Source: Cephalopachus bancanus
Lineage: Eukaryota; Chordata; Mammalia; Primates; Tarsiidae
DNA: 64,000 nt
Direction of reading: 5' to 3'
NCBI GenBank assembly: GCA_027257055.1
Contig: JAPVLO010000003.1
Span: forward strand, 6,637,501-6,701,500
Both the position numbers and the translations under genes were made by a program. This document shows, piece by piece, positions 12,530 through 24,070 of the stretch (its first letter is position 1; each line of letters starts with the position of its first letter). Under the pieces are notes generated by a model. The model had not been told where the DNA came from, did not search any database, and saw nothing but the letters and a program-made list of their open reading frames with translations.

Positions 12530-14890
12530 GAGAATGGCTGCCTGGGTTTATATTGTCTTTATTGCACTATTCATCTCACCTTCTACACCTATACCACAAA
12601 GAGAGGATTTCTCTGGTCTCTTGTATCTTCTACAATCTTAGGCAAAATGTTTGAGTTTCTAAATGCCCTGGTGGAGATTTCTGTTACATAGTTCATGAGT
12701 TGCTAATTCCCTTTGTCTGTGTCTCCCAGGGACCCTATAAGATCATATTAGCTCAAAATCTGTCTTATAGCAATTTGTTAAAATTTTAGCTGTGTTGTTT
12801 TTGTTTTGTCTTGTTTTCCTATCTGCTTGCATTGTAATTCCAATTTCTTTCCATGCTCTACAACAAGCAAGACAGTAGGAGTACTCACCTCTTTTGTGAA
12901 GAGGAATACTATTCTTTCTTAGATTTCTTATAGTTCAGAGTACTTGTTATCTTGCAACCTCAATTGTCTGAAGAGATTAGGAAAAATGTTGTTTAGTTAA
13001 TCTTGGTTTTTAAAAATGTTTTGGAATGAGTGAAACCATTTTCATTTTTCTTCATTCTAGGAAGAAGTAAAATTGAATACACTTAAAAATTATTTTTATA
13101 AATGTATATGTATACACACATATGCACATATATGTATAGCATACTTTAAATGCTTTTAAAAAGATTTGTATCACTTAATAGCTAGAAATATAAAGCATTT
13201 CACAAAACATGATTTTTATGCCTATTAACTAAATTCACTAAAATAACATTTTATATATTGTTCTTTATTTTATTTATTCCACAGCTAAAAATTTGGCCCT
13301 CATTCTTTGTTTATGTAATGCCATGGTAAATGTCACTCCCTTTGAAGGTTGGTGGGAACTTCTAATGCTAAAATCCTTTCATTTCAGTCTCCAAGTATTA
13401 CATAAAAACAATGAGCCAAATGTTGGTGCAGCTTATTCTTTTAGCATTTGCTCAATTACAGAGAACTTTGTCATAAAGGAGAAATTTATATAATAATTAA
13501 ATCTATAAACTACATTTTTATCAAGCATTTTCAAATATTCTTACAATATCTAGTAGAGAACATTCTTAAATAAGATGCTAAATATTTATTATGCCCTTTA
13601 CTTTATGCTGGTTTTTAATATTTTTTAAGAGAAAATTCTAGTTCTGTTTTTCAGTGAAACACAGGCCCTTACTGCTTATCAGAAACTTGATATCAACTTC
13701 TGAAGTTCTCAAATTTTAAAGTGTCTAGAGGTCAGTTATTCTGCAACACCATTTATGAACCTACATTTCTATTACTATCCTTTGGCCTAAAATGTTTTTT
13801 TCAATTCAGGTCAGCCCTCAATCTGAGTTGCCACAGCTTGTCTGAGATTGTGAATCACATATATTTCATGTACTACTTTCAACAGCTGAAGTTTGAGACA
13901 CTCGTTAGATTCTTGCTGATAAATTTTGTACACGTTTTTGAATCTTAAAAGGTCCCTTCTCCCTTCATGCTACAGAGTTCATATATGCATCATAACATCT
14001 TAAGGCAAAATAAAATTATTGCCATTTAAATGTTATTTTTTTAAAAACTGAATTATCTCAAAGAGATATTAGTAAAAAACAAAGTTTTTTTTTTTAAATC
14101 CTCCAGAATTTCATCACTTATTTGACTTAAGACAAAGAAAAAGTTGGAAGGTACAAGAAAAAGGAAAAGTTAGGTGTGAGTAGGTATGGTAAAAACATTC
14201 AGGAAAGGTAGGCTGTGGTTATTTATAGTCTCTCTGTACTGAAAATGTGTGATGACTGACATAAATATACACTAACCCCATCCTTTTTTTATGGTCATTT
14301 TAACGTAGAAGTTGACTATTGCTGAATAATAAAGGATTGATGAATTTCTTAAATGTCTTGACCCCTAAAATACATTTTTAAACTTCTATAATACCACTCA
14401 AAAAAAAAAAAATTTCAAGCCCAGCATTAAAATTCTAACTTATGGTACATTTCTAAGATGTTTATATTTTGATTGGCAAACCTTTTCCCCAAATATATCA
14501 CTGCAGCACTAAGTCACCCTCCTATGACAATGGAAGACAACTACTTCAGCAAAATTGCTATGTTTAGTCTTGTCAAGGCACTACTTTTATTTATTTTTCA
14601 TTCTACGGTGTTTTATATTGTTATTGGTGTCTATTAGTTCCTCAAAAATTATTTTTAAAAAGTAAAATGGCTGTTTTTCACAAATACACAGCATTTGGTA
14701 ACTGGATTTCTATTGCTTTCACTTGAATTCCTAAGTATTAATGCATAAACTACACAGCAAAACAGATGAATCTCTATTTACAATTCTTTTAAAACACAAT
14801 GCAATACTTTCTAAAGAAAAGCAATACTATTTTACACTTAAAAATTATTGCATAATTTATTCACAACTGCTACCTATGAATAACACTGAC
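12530..14890. other. unassigned AT-rich DNA
   Basis: No clear family. Short ORFs at 13293-13493 and 13721-13948 have no recognisable domain and look like chance frames. Confidence 0.5.
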
Positions 14891-14892
14891 TT

Positions 14893-15120
14893 TTTTCCCT
14901 CCCTCCCTCCCTCCCTCCCTCCCTCCCTCCCTCCCTCCCTCCCTCCCTCCCTCCTTCCTTCCTTCCTTCCTTCCTTCCCTCTCTTCTTTCCTCCCTCCCA
15001 TCTTCCTTCCAGGTTTCTTCTTTCCTATTTTCCTTCTTGTCCTACTTCTTGTCTTCCTTTCTGTCTTCCTTCTTTTTTCCTGTCTTCCTTTTTTACTTTT
15101 CTTATTTCTTCTTTCATTCT
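14893..15120. repeat. polypyrimidine microsatellite (CCCT)n to (CCTT)n
   Basis: About fifteen perfect CCCT/TCCC units from 14897, then CCTT units, then a degenerate C/T-only tract to about 15120. The 129-codon and 85-codon frames over it encode Pro/Leu/Ser or Lys/Arg/Glu/Gly low-complexity peptides and are not genes. Confidence 0.97.
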
Positions 15121-15225
15121 TAGCCATTAATTGAAAAATAAGTATATGTTAAGTTGTTGTTATTGTTACATTTACTAATTTAAGAAAATTTGTATCTGAA
15201 TACTTCCTACAAATTTTATTTTATA

Positions 15226-15241
15226 CTATCTTATTAACTTT
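15226..15241. repeat. target-site duplication, left copy, L1 #1
   Basis: CTATCTTATTAACTTT here matches CTATCTTATTCACTTT at 22023-22038 with one mismatch, fixing both ends of the L1 between them. Confidence 0.9.
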
Positions 15242-15540
15242 TTTAAAAAAAATTATTTTCATTATAGAAATATGGGGTACATTTCAGATTTAGTTATACA
15301 GACATTGATCATGCAGATGCCATTGTTGATGAGATATGCCCCTCCCTCCCCTAGCAGTTTCCCTCAACTGCCAATCCCACCCCTCTCCCCTGACAGTTTC
15401 TCACTCCTGCCAATTGCTTTCTTATAGCATTAGAATTGTTCAAGGTCTTCTTATGAGTGAGAACATATGGAACTCTGTTCTTTGTTTCTGTGATAAATCA
15501 CTGAGTATGATCAACTCCAAATCCATCCAAGTTGTTGCAA

Positions 15541-18500
15541 AGTCCATATATTGGTCCTATTTATGACTGCATAATATTCCATCATGTAATTGTACCACAT
15601 TTTTAAAATCCAGTTCAATGATGGGCAACATGGTTGGTTCCATGTTTTTGCTATTGTGAATAGAGCTGCAATAAACATACGTGTGCAGGTATCTTTTTGG
15701 TAGAATGATTAGAGTTCCTCCGGGTATATTCTCAAGTGGGGAATTGCTGGGTCATATGGAAGGTCAATTTCTAGTTCTTTCAGAAAGTGCCACACTGTCT
15801 TTCAAAGGGGCTGCACCAGTTTGCATTCTCACCAGCAGTGTAGAAGCGTTCCTTTTTCGCCACATCCTTGCTGGCATCTGTTGTTTGATTAATGATGGTT
15901 ATACTTACAGGGGTTAAGTGGTAACTCAGTGTGGGTTTGATTTGCATTTCTCTGATGATGAGTGAGGCTGAGCACTTTTTCATGTGTCTGTTGGCCGCCT
16001 GTATATCTTCTTTGGAGAATTGTCTATTCATGTCCTTTGCCCATTTTTTATTTTGTTTTTTATATTTTAAGTCAGAGTCTCACTCTGTCGCACAGACTGG
16101 AGTGTAATGGCTGCTCCCAGCCACTGCAGCCACGACCTGCCAGGCTCAGCCGTTCCAGTAGCTGGAATTACAGGCACGCGCTACCACACCTGGCTAATTT
16201 TTTTGATTTATTGTAGAGATGAGGTCTCGCCAAGTTGCCCAGGCGGGTCTTGAACCCATGGGCTCAGGCAATCCACTCACCTCAGCCTCCCCAAGGCACG
16301 GGATTACAGGCTGAGCCACTGAGCCCAGCTCTTTGCCCACTTTTTAAAGGGGCTGCTTGTTATTTTTTCCTTTTGGCGCATTTGAATTCCTTTTAGATCC
16401 TAGATGTTAGGCCTTTATTGGATAAACATTTGGCAAATATATTTTCCCATTCTGTAAGCTGTCTCCCTGCTCTCTCGATGGTTTCTTTTGCTTTGCAGAA
16501 GCTCATTAATTTGATAAAGTTCCATTTGTCTATTTTATTTCTTAATGTATTGTCCTTTAGGGTTCCGAATAGGAATTGGTTGCCAGTTCCAATTTTTCAT
16601 AAGGGTGTCTCTTGCACTTTTTAAGATTCTTATAGTTTGAGGTTTTACATTTAGGTCTTTGATCCATTTAGAGTTAATGGATCAGCACCATTTACTGAAT
16701 AGGCTCTCCTCTCCACAGTGGTTGTAGTTGGAGGCTCTGTCAAAGATGAGTTGGTTGAGGAATTGAGACTTTGCTTCTGGAATCTCTGTCCTGTTCCATT
16801 GGTCCATATGCCTGTTCTTGAACCAATACCAGGCTGTTTTGATTACTGTAGTCTTATAGTAAAGTTTAAAGTCTGGAAGTATGATACCTCCTGCATTGTT
16901 TCTTTTGCTAAGGATTGTTTTAGCTATTCGTGGTCATTTATGTTTCCATATGAATTTCTGTATTGTCATTTCCAGGTCTGAGAAGAATGATGTTGGTAGC
17001 TTAATGGGTATTGCATCGAATCTGTAGATTGCCTTTGGTAGGTTGGACAGCTTACCAATGTTGATTCTTCCTATCCATGAGCATGGAATATTTTTCCATT
17101 TGTTTGTGTCTTCTTGTATTTCTTTAAGCAGTGTTTTGTAATTTTCATTGTAAGGGTCTTTCACTTCTCTGGTTAGGAAGATACTGAGGTATTTCATTTT
17201 TTTGGTGGCTATTGTGAATGGGATTGTGTTTTTTATTTGGTTCTCTGCCAGCTTGTTGGTGTAGAAGAATGCAACTATCTTTTGCACATTTATTTTGTAC
17301 CCTGAGACTCCCCCAAAGTCCTTTATCAGTGTAAGCAGGTTTTTGACAGATTCTCTGGGATTTTCAAGGTATAGGATGATATCATCAGCAAAGAGGGTTA
17401 ACTTGACTTGCTCTTTTCCTATTTGGATGCCTCTGATTTTCTTCTCTTATCTAATTGCCTGAGCTAGGACTTCCAACACAATATTGAACAAGAGGGGTGA
17501 GAGTGGCAGCCTTGTCTTGTTCCAGTTTTTAGGGGAAATGGTTCTAGTTTCTGACCGTTTAGCAATATGCTAGCTGTGGGTTTGTCGTAGGTGGCACTTA
17601 GTATTTTGAGGTATGTTCCTTCTATGCCTAGGTGTTTGAGGGTTTTTGTCAAGAAGGAATGCTGGATTTTATCAAAAGCTTTTTCTGCATCTAAAGAGAT
17701 AATCATGTGGTTCTTGTTTTTACATCTGTTGATGTATTTAATGACATTTATGGTCTTGCAAATGTTGAACTAGCCCTGCATCCTGGGGATGAAGCCTACT
17801 TGGTCATGGTGGATGATATTTGAGATATGTTTTTGGATCCGATTTGCTAGAATCTTGTTGAGGATTTTTGCATATATGTTCATAAGGGATATTGGCCTGT
17901 AGTTCTCTTTCTTTGTTGAATCTTTACCTGGTTTGATTATCAGTGTAATGTTAGCTTCATAAAATGATTTGGGGAGAATTCTGTCTTTCTCAATTACCTG
18001 GAATACTTTCAACAGCATTGGTATTGGCTCCTCCTTGTATGTTTTGTAGAATTCTGCTGGAAGTCCATCCGGTCCAGGGCTTTTTTTTTTGTATGTAATT
18101 TTTGTATGACAGAGTCAATTTTCTGAGTTGTTATTGGTCTATTTAATGTCTCAGTGTCTTCTTGTTTTAACCTGGGAGGCTGTGTAATGTCAGAAAGTCC
18201 TCCATTTCATCTAGGTTTTCAAGTTTGTTTCCATATAGGTGTACATTTAATCTCTGATAATCTTTTGTATTTCTTTGGGATCAGTTGTGATTTGTTCTTT
18301 TGTATTCTGGTTGTGTTTATTTAGCTTTTTTCTCTCTTTTTCTTGGTCATTCTGGCTAGGAGCCCATCAATCTGGTTTATTGTTTCAATGAACTAGCTTT
18401 TTATTTTGTTGATGTTTTCTATGATATTTTTGTCCTCTATGTCCCTGATTTGGACTCTTATTTTTGTGATTTGGATTCTTCTGCTAAAGTTGGGGTTTAG

Positions 18501-19491
18501 GCGAACTTCTCTTTCTAGCTCCCTTGGGTGATTTGTAAGGCTCTCCACTTGTGATCTTTCCATTTTCTTTATGTGTGCTCATAGAGATATAAATTTCCCT
18601 CTTAAAACTGATTTCATGGCACCCCAGAGGTTTTGGTAAGAGGTTTCTTCATATTCATTTGTTTCCAGGAATCTTTCCATTTCTTCTTTGATTTCAGTGT
18701 TGACCCAATAGTTGTTCAACAACATGCTGTCTAGTGTTCATGTGTTTGTGGGTTTTGGGGAGATGTTGTTGGTTTTGATATTTATTTTTATTCCATTGCT
18801 GTCTGAGAATGTGCATGGTAAGATTTCAACCTTGTGGAATTTGTTTATGCTTGATTTATGGCCTAGAATGTGATCGATCTTGAAGTATGTTCCATGTGGT
18901 GATGAGTAGAATATATATTTTGTGATTGTTGGTGGAATAATCTGTAGGTATCCACTAAGTCCATTTGGTCAAGTGTCGAGTTAGTTTCTGAATATCCTTG
19001 TTGATTTTTTCCCTCGATGTTCTATCTAGGTCTGTCGGTGGGGTATTTAAGTTCCATGCTATAATAGTGCTAGAGTCAACATCTTTTTTAGTTTACTTAG
19101 TAGTTGTTTTATAAATGCTGGTGCTCCTGTGTTTGGTGCATATATGTTTAGGATGAATATTTCCTGTCGAATGACTGAAACTTTTATTGTTATGTAGTGT
19201 CCTTTTGTATCTTTTTGAATTTTTGATAGTTTAAAGGTTATTTTGTCTGATATTAAGATTGCAACTACTGCCTTCTTTTGTGATTCACTTGCCTGGAAAC
19301 TCATTTTCCATCCTTTAGCTTTCAGTCTGTGTGTGTCCCTTGTAGTGAGATGAGTCTATTGGTTGCAGCAAATAATGGGGTCATGGTTTTTTATCCAGTC
19401 CACCACTTTGTGTCTTTTCAGTGGTGCATTTAGTACATTCACATTAAGAATAATGTGAAATTATTGAAATGTGGTGGGTTTTCCCTGTCAT
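15541..19491 (-). pseudogene. L1 #1 ORF2 remnant (endonuclease/reverse transcriptase)
   Basis: The frame starts at the ATG complementary to 19489-19491, matching the start inferred in L1 #2. The endonuclease part includes the open stretch 19059-19304 (ILISDKITFKLS). The reverse transcriptase fingers lie at 17770-18018 ([10 protein letters not shown]). Motif A DAEKAFD lies in 17464-17706. The catalytic FADD box is still readable near 17380-17395. The C-terminal region is split by an Alu at 16050-16330. Removing the Alu leaves about 1,220 codons, close to the usual ORF2 length, but many stops and frameshifts make it non-functional. Confidence 0.85.
16050..16330 (-). mobile_element. Alu, lineage-specific dimer, nested in L1 #1
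   Basis: Antisense dimer with an imperfect T-rich head and the long left-arm form (CCAAGTTGCCCAGG). The left arm reads CCATGGGTTCAAGACCCGCC on the minus strand. CTTTGCCCATTTTT before and CTTTGCCCACTTTTT after are the target-site duplication, both in L1 coding sequence. Part of the right arm (around CGATCC) is deleted. Confidence 0.95.
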
Positions 19492-19529
19492 GAGGTTATT
19501 ATAGAGTTGTTGTTGTTCCTTTTTAATTG

Positions 19530-20583
19530 TTGTCTTTTCTTTGGTTTTTGGGTTGATTCATGTGTGTTCTCCATCTCTTCCCTGTACTCTTGTGAAGAAA
19601 ATTTTCATTCTTTTCTCCTTTTCTTCTGTGTTTAAACACTTTCTTAAGTGTTTCATATAGAGGTGGTCTGGAGGCAGCATAGGTTCTTAGGGATTCAATG
19701 TCTGGAAAAGATTTTAATTCTCCCTCACTGATGAAGCTTAGCTTGGCTGGGTAGATTATTCTTGATTGAAATTGTTTATCTTTGAGAACTTTGAATGTTG
19801 GGTTCCAAGCTCTCCTAGCCTTAAGGGTTTCTGTAGATAAATCTCCTGCTATTCTAATTGGTCTTTCCTGGTAGGTAGTCTGACCTTTTTCTCTTGTTAC
19901 CTTTAGGAGTTTTTCTTTTATACCTACTTTGTTTAGGTGAATTATTATGTCTGGGAGTTGGTCTTCTGATTTGTTGTCTTGCAGGGATTCTCTGAATTCT
20001 TGTTTGTGAATTTTTGTATCACTGATGCGATGAGGGAAGTTTTCTTAAATAATTTCATGGAATGTTTGTTCCAGTGTGGTCTCTGTCTCTCTTTCTGTTT
20101 CAGGAAGTCCAATTACTCTTAGGTTCAGTCTCTTGAAGTAATCATTCATCTCTTGAAGGTTTTGTTCTGTCTTTTTAAGCTTCTTTTCTATATTTTTGAC
20201 AGTTTGAGTTAGTTCTGTGTTTTGGTCCTCAAGCTCTGAGATTCTTTCTTCTACTCAGCTAATTCTACTTCCTATGCTTATTAGTTAGTTATTTATTTCA
20301 ATCACAGTATTCTTTACTGCTGTTATTTCAGTTATCAGCTCCTTCCTATTTTCCTCTTGTCTCTCCTCAATTCTTTTTATTCTCTCTATTAATGTCTTGA
20401 TGTCTGGGTTTGCCACATGCAACCATTCTTCTGGGGGCTCTTCATTATTTGTGTTCTGAAGTCTGTTTTCTCAGTGTCTGACCTCCCAGGGGTCTGTGTG
20501 AGACCTATATTCTTCTTTTGTTTTTTTTTTTTTTTTTTCATTTGTGCAGATTTCTCCTCCCCACTTTTTCCTCTCTCCCCCAT
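19530..20583 (-). pseudogene. L1 #1 ORF1 remnant
   Basis: The open piece 20389-20583 encodes a lysine-rich start followed by NIGLTQTPGRSDTEKTDF, the same block that begins ORF1 in L1 #2. Downstream text corresponds to the coiled-coil and RNA-binding parts but is broken by stops and frameshifts. An expanded poly-T (20520-20538; poly-Lys on the coding strand) lies near the start. ORF1p is the L1 RNA-binding chaperone; this copy cannot make it. Confidence 0.75.
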
Positions 20584-22022
20584 CTTCTTTAATTCTGTAG
20601 ATCAGGAGTAGAGGGGTTGCTTTTACTTCTGTTTGTTCAATCTCCTATTCTTCTTTATGTGTATTCTCTGACTTTGTTCAATTCTGGAGCTGGATTATAG
20701 GTTGGGGGCAGTCCTTACTGCAGTTTTGAGATTTAATTAAGGGAGGGAGCTGTGATTTAAAATCTATCTACAGATCCCAGTATCTGCCAACAGGTGTATG
20801 GATAATCTGGAACCCACTTCCCACTGCCTTGCAATCTGTTCATGCAATGGGGTCATAGGCTTACTCTCTGAAGGCAAAATGAGGTTTAAAAAAGGGGGAA
20901 AGAATGGAGCAGGGAGTGGGGGGAAGAAGGAGGTGGAGAGAGAGGGAAGTAAGAGGGAAAACAGACAAATGTGCCAACTAACAAATGAAAAGAGACACAA
21001 AGACCAATAAAAGTAAAAAGAAAAACAACAACAACAGTAACAAAAACCAACAACCATATGAAAAAACTAAAACATATAATCATGCAAACAAACAAGCTAA
21101 CCAACCTCCTTATTGGTATGCTAGTCCCCTATACAAAGATGGAATCTAAAGAGAAAAACACAATAGAAAAATAGAATAGAATAAAGTCAGTAAACTAACA
21201 GAACCAAAGTAAGTATGGAAACATTATAGATAACAATAAGAAGAGAGGGAAAACAAGATGGGTAAGACAGACAAAGAATAAAAACAAAATTTAAATGGGG
21301 ACCCAAGCACACTCTGAGACTTTTCCTTTAAGTTTTATGTCCTTTCAGCTCTGATTTCTAGCTGTCTTCGCTGGCTGGTAGATTTTTTTCATAGTTAGGG
21401 TCAGTTGCCCCTGGCCTGCTGTGGAGGGTGGTTCAGATCTGGGCTGCCTGCCAAATCTGCCACTCAGATCTGGCCTGTGTCTATTTAGCAAGGGGGAGGA
21501 GCTTCTGTCCTTCCCATTTTGATTTTGTTACCTTGGATCCCAAGCCAGTGGTGCTGTTCTCACCACTCCAGCTGATCTCTTTTTCCACCGCAGCTGGAGA
21601 CTGCCAGGAAATGCAAACCAGGCAGGGCAGAGGTCAGAGGCCACCCAGGGTGGGAGGGGGAGCAGTCAATCATAGCAACAGAGGCAGCTGCTGCTTCACA
21701 GAGCGTGAAAGGAGCTCCATGAGCCTGGATCTGGGTAAGGGGTAGGGCATGGCAGTGGCAGCGGCGGTGGCAGTTTTTGTGGAGTGTGCTTTGGGGGGCT
21801 GCACGGTCCAGAGCCATGGGTCACCTCAGGCAGGGGTAGGGTGATGGCGGCTGCGGCAGCTGAGGTGGCTGAGGTGGCAGCCAGGCAGCTGTGAAGAGCA
21901 GGCTGCCGACAATTGGAGCTGCAGCACCTGGGGGAGAGTTGGAGTCTTTATGTGAGTTCTCTTTCACAGAGGGTCTCACAGACCAAACTGTCCCATTGCC
22001 ATCTTGCCTGAAGTCAACAGGT
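20584..22022 (-). promoter_or_regulatory. L1 #1 5'UTR / internal promoter region
   Basis: A region of about 1.4 kb between the L1 5' end and ORF1. The outer 700 bp (21400-22020) is GC-rich with CpGs and GGCAGC/GGTGGC runs. The inner part holds a strand-asymmetric tract, almost pure purine on the + strand from 20879 to 20965. L1 5'UTRs carry an internal Pol II promoter; activity of this one is inferred only from position. Frames here (for example 21428-21745) are not supported as genes. Confidence 0.7.
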
Positions 22023-22038
22023 CTATCTTATTCACTTT
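22023..22038. repeat. target-site duplication, right copy, L1 #1
   Basis: Partner of the 16-bp repeat at 15226-15241. Confidence 0.9.
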
Positions 22039-23735
22039 ATGTTTGGTGACCAAGAGACAAGGATAAATGCTGAAAATGTTGACCTATTGGCATAGGGCCA
22101 TTCTGGAAAGAAAAACAAAAGTATAGAAGTAGGTGATAGTATATACTGAAGCCACAATTGTCTGTATTCAAATTCTCGGTCTAACTTGACTAGTGATGCA
22201 AACTTGGAGAATTCATTTGTTTGGTTTGTTTTAATTTGTGAAACAGAGAACATTTCTAATTCATAGGATCATTTTAAGAGTTGAATGTGTTTATAAATGA
22301 AATATATTTGTAAAGTATAGTGAGCATTAAAAATGTAAATTGTTATAATCTTTCCACACTGAACAAGCCATAAAAATATGTAGTTTGTTGGAAGATAAAT
22401 GGCATTTAGAGTTGTAGTTAATGAGCTTCTAATCTTAGTTCACATCTTTTTGATCACATACACAAAATAAAGTCAAATAATCTATCAAGAGCTTTGGAAG
22501 GTTTGAGGTTTTATCCTACTTGAAAGCTAACAAGTTTTTGTACCAGTTTCTTTGATGATGGGTTAAGTAACAAGTCTCTGGAGTCAAAGAAGAAGAATAC
22601 AAATATACTCAGGTCACAATAAGTAGTTATGAATCTTAAATATGTGTGGATAACTATAATTTAATATTTTTACTTATTTTCATGCATGATTAATATATAC
22701 TTCTATATTTATTTATTATATATAATTTCAAGGATATTATATTTTATGAGACTCCTTATATAACATTTTCCAATTTTATTTCTATAGTAGCATTAGTTGT
22801 ATAATTTTCATACCCTTTTGTACATAAATATTAAATAAAAATACTAATTTTCTTTGCGTTATATATGTGAAATCTTGGCACACACAATTTATACTTAACA
22901 TGTACATATTAAAATAATTACTAAATGTCCACATGAATGTTGAAGATTGACAAATGCAATGATGTAGAATTAAAGCATAGTTCTGCTAGCTAATATCTAC
23001 TTTAAAAAGAAATTTGAGTTCTAGGAGCATGCATTTTGTTCAGTGCATATATAGGAAATACAAAAAGTATCACAACTAAAGCAGATTGCAAATCATTTTT
23101 ATGGTAGGGTAGAATAAAAATATAGGGAATTTATCAAAAATATTCATGTACTAGAATAAAATGTAAGCAGGTAAAGTATGCAGCTTTTCCTTGTTTTTCT
23201 TATGATCCATAAATATCACATTTATAAATGCAATTAAGTAACAGGGTTATGTACTTTTCCACACTAAGATTATGCATTCTGCTAAATAGATTTCTCCATA
23301 TAATCTGTGGCTGATGACAGAATATGTACTTTAAAAACTGGTGAAAATAAGAATTCTGGAAAGTAGAAATTGTGTAGAGAAACTATGATTGCTTAGTTAG
23401 CTTAAGAGAAGGTAAGCAGCTTTCAAGAGTTTGACATTTTGTCAATGCTTCCTCATTTTCCCTTGTTCTTTCTTCAGCAGCAAACTTAAACCCTGACTGG
23501 CTTCACTCTCTGTTTATCAGTTCTGTCATTTTTAGAATCAGTGTCAATAAAAGATAGAAAATACCTAAAGGAATGCAGCCACTTTCAATCTACTTCCACA
23601 AATGGATAAGTATATAATCCTCATAATCAAATTAATTCCAGTGATCCCAGGATTTAATCTGATTTGCAGCATCAAATTACCTTTCCCATCATCTCCCCTA
23701 TGTCTTCCAGTCCCTATCATGTGATTACTGATCTT
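22039..23735. other. unassigned spacer between two full-length L1s
   Basis: AT-rich non-repetitive-looking DNA. No repeat family or gene recognised. It would be the deleted or duplicated segment if the flanking L1s recombined. Confidence 0.6.
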
Positions 23736-23754
23736 AAATTAGGATAGTTTCTTT
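23736..23754. repeat. target-site duplication, left copy, L1 #2
   Basis: AAATTAGGATAGTTTCTTT matches AAGTTAGGATACTTTCTT at 30751-30768 with two substitutions. Confidence 0.88.
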
Positions 23755-24070
23755 TTTAAAAATAATTTTTATTTTTAAATTGTGCGGTATAATTCAGGGT
23801 TAAGTATATAAGTGTCCATTGTGTAGGTACCCTTATTGATGAGCTGTGAACCCCCGCCTGCAGGTGAATATCGACTACAGTCAATTCCAGCTTCCCAACC
23901 ACCACTCCCCTCCCCAAAAGTTTCCTGTTATTTTCAATCCCTTTCCTACAGTATTACGGTAGTTGTTCATGGTCCACTTATGAGTGAGAACATGTGATAC
24001 TCAGCTCTTCGTTTCTGTGAGAGATCACTCAGTATTATAAGCTCTAATTCCATCCATGTTTCTGGGAAGT

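Larger units (their letters stand above)
15242..22022 (-). mobile_element. Full-length L1 #1, antisense, inactive
   Basis: A nearly complete LINE-1 of 6.78 kb including a nested Alu. The 5' end (right) begins GGCAAGATGGCAATGGG on the minus strand close to 22010. The order is then a 1.4-kb 5'UTR, ORF1, ORF2 and a 3'UTR with the C/T-rich block near 15340-15410 (G-rich on the L1 strand), ending in an A-rich tail at 15242-15255. A 16-bp target-site duplication brackets it. Stops and frameshifts interrupt both reading frames. It is the same orientation and general family as L1 #2, but the 3'UTR differs, so the two belong to different subfamilies. Confidence 0.95.

Noticed and set aside
14741..15130. 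129-codon and 85-codon frames over the C/T tract
   Set aside because: Low-complexity translations of (CCCT)n and its complement.
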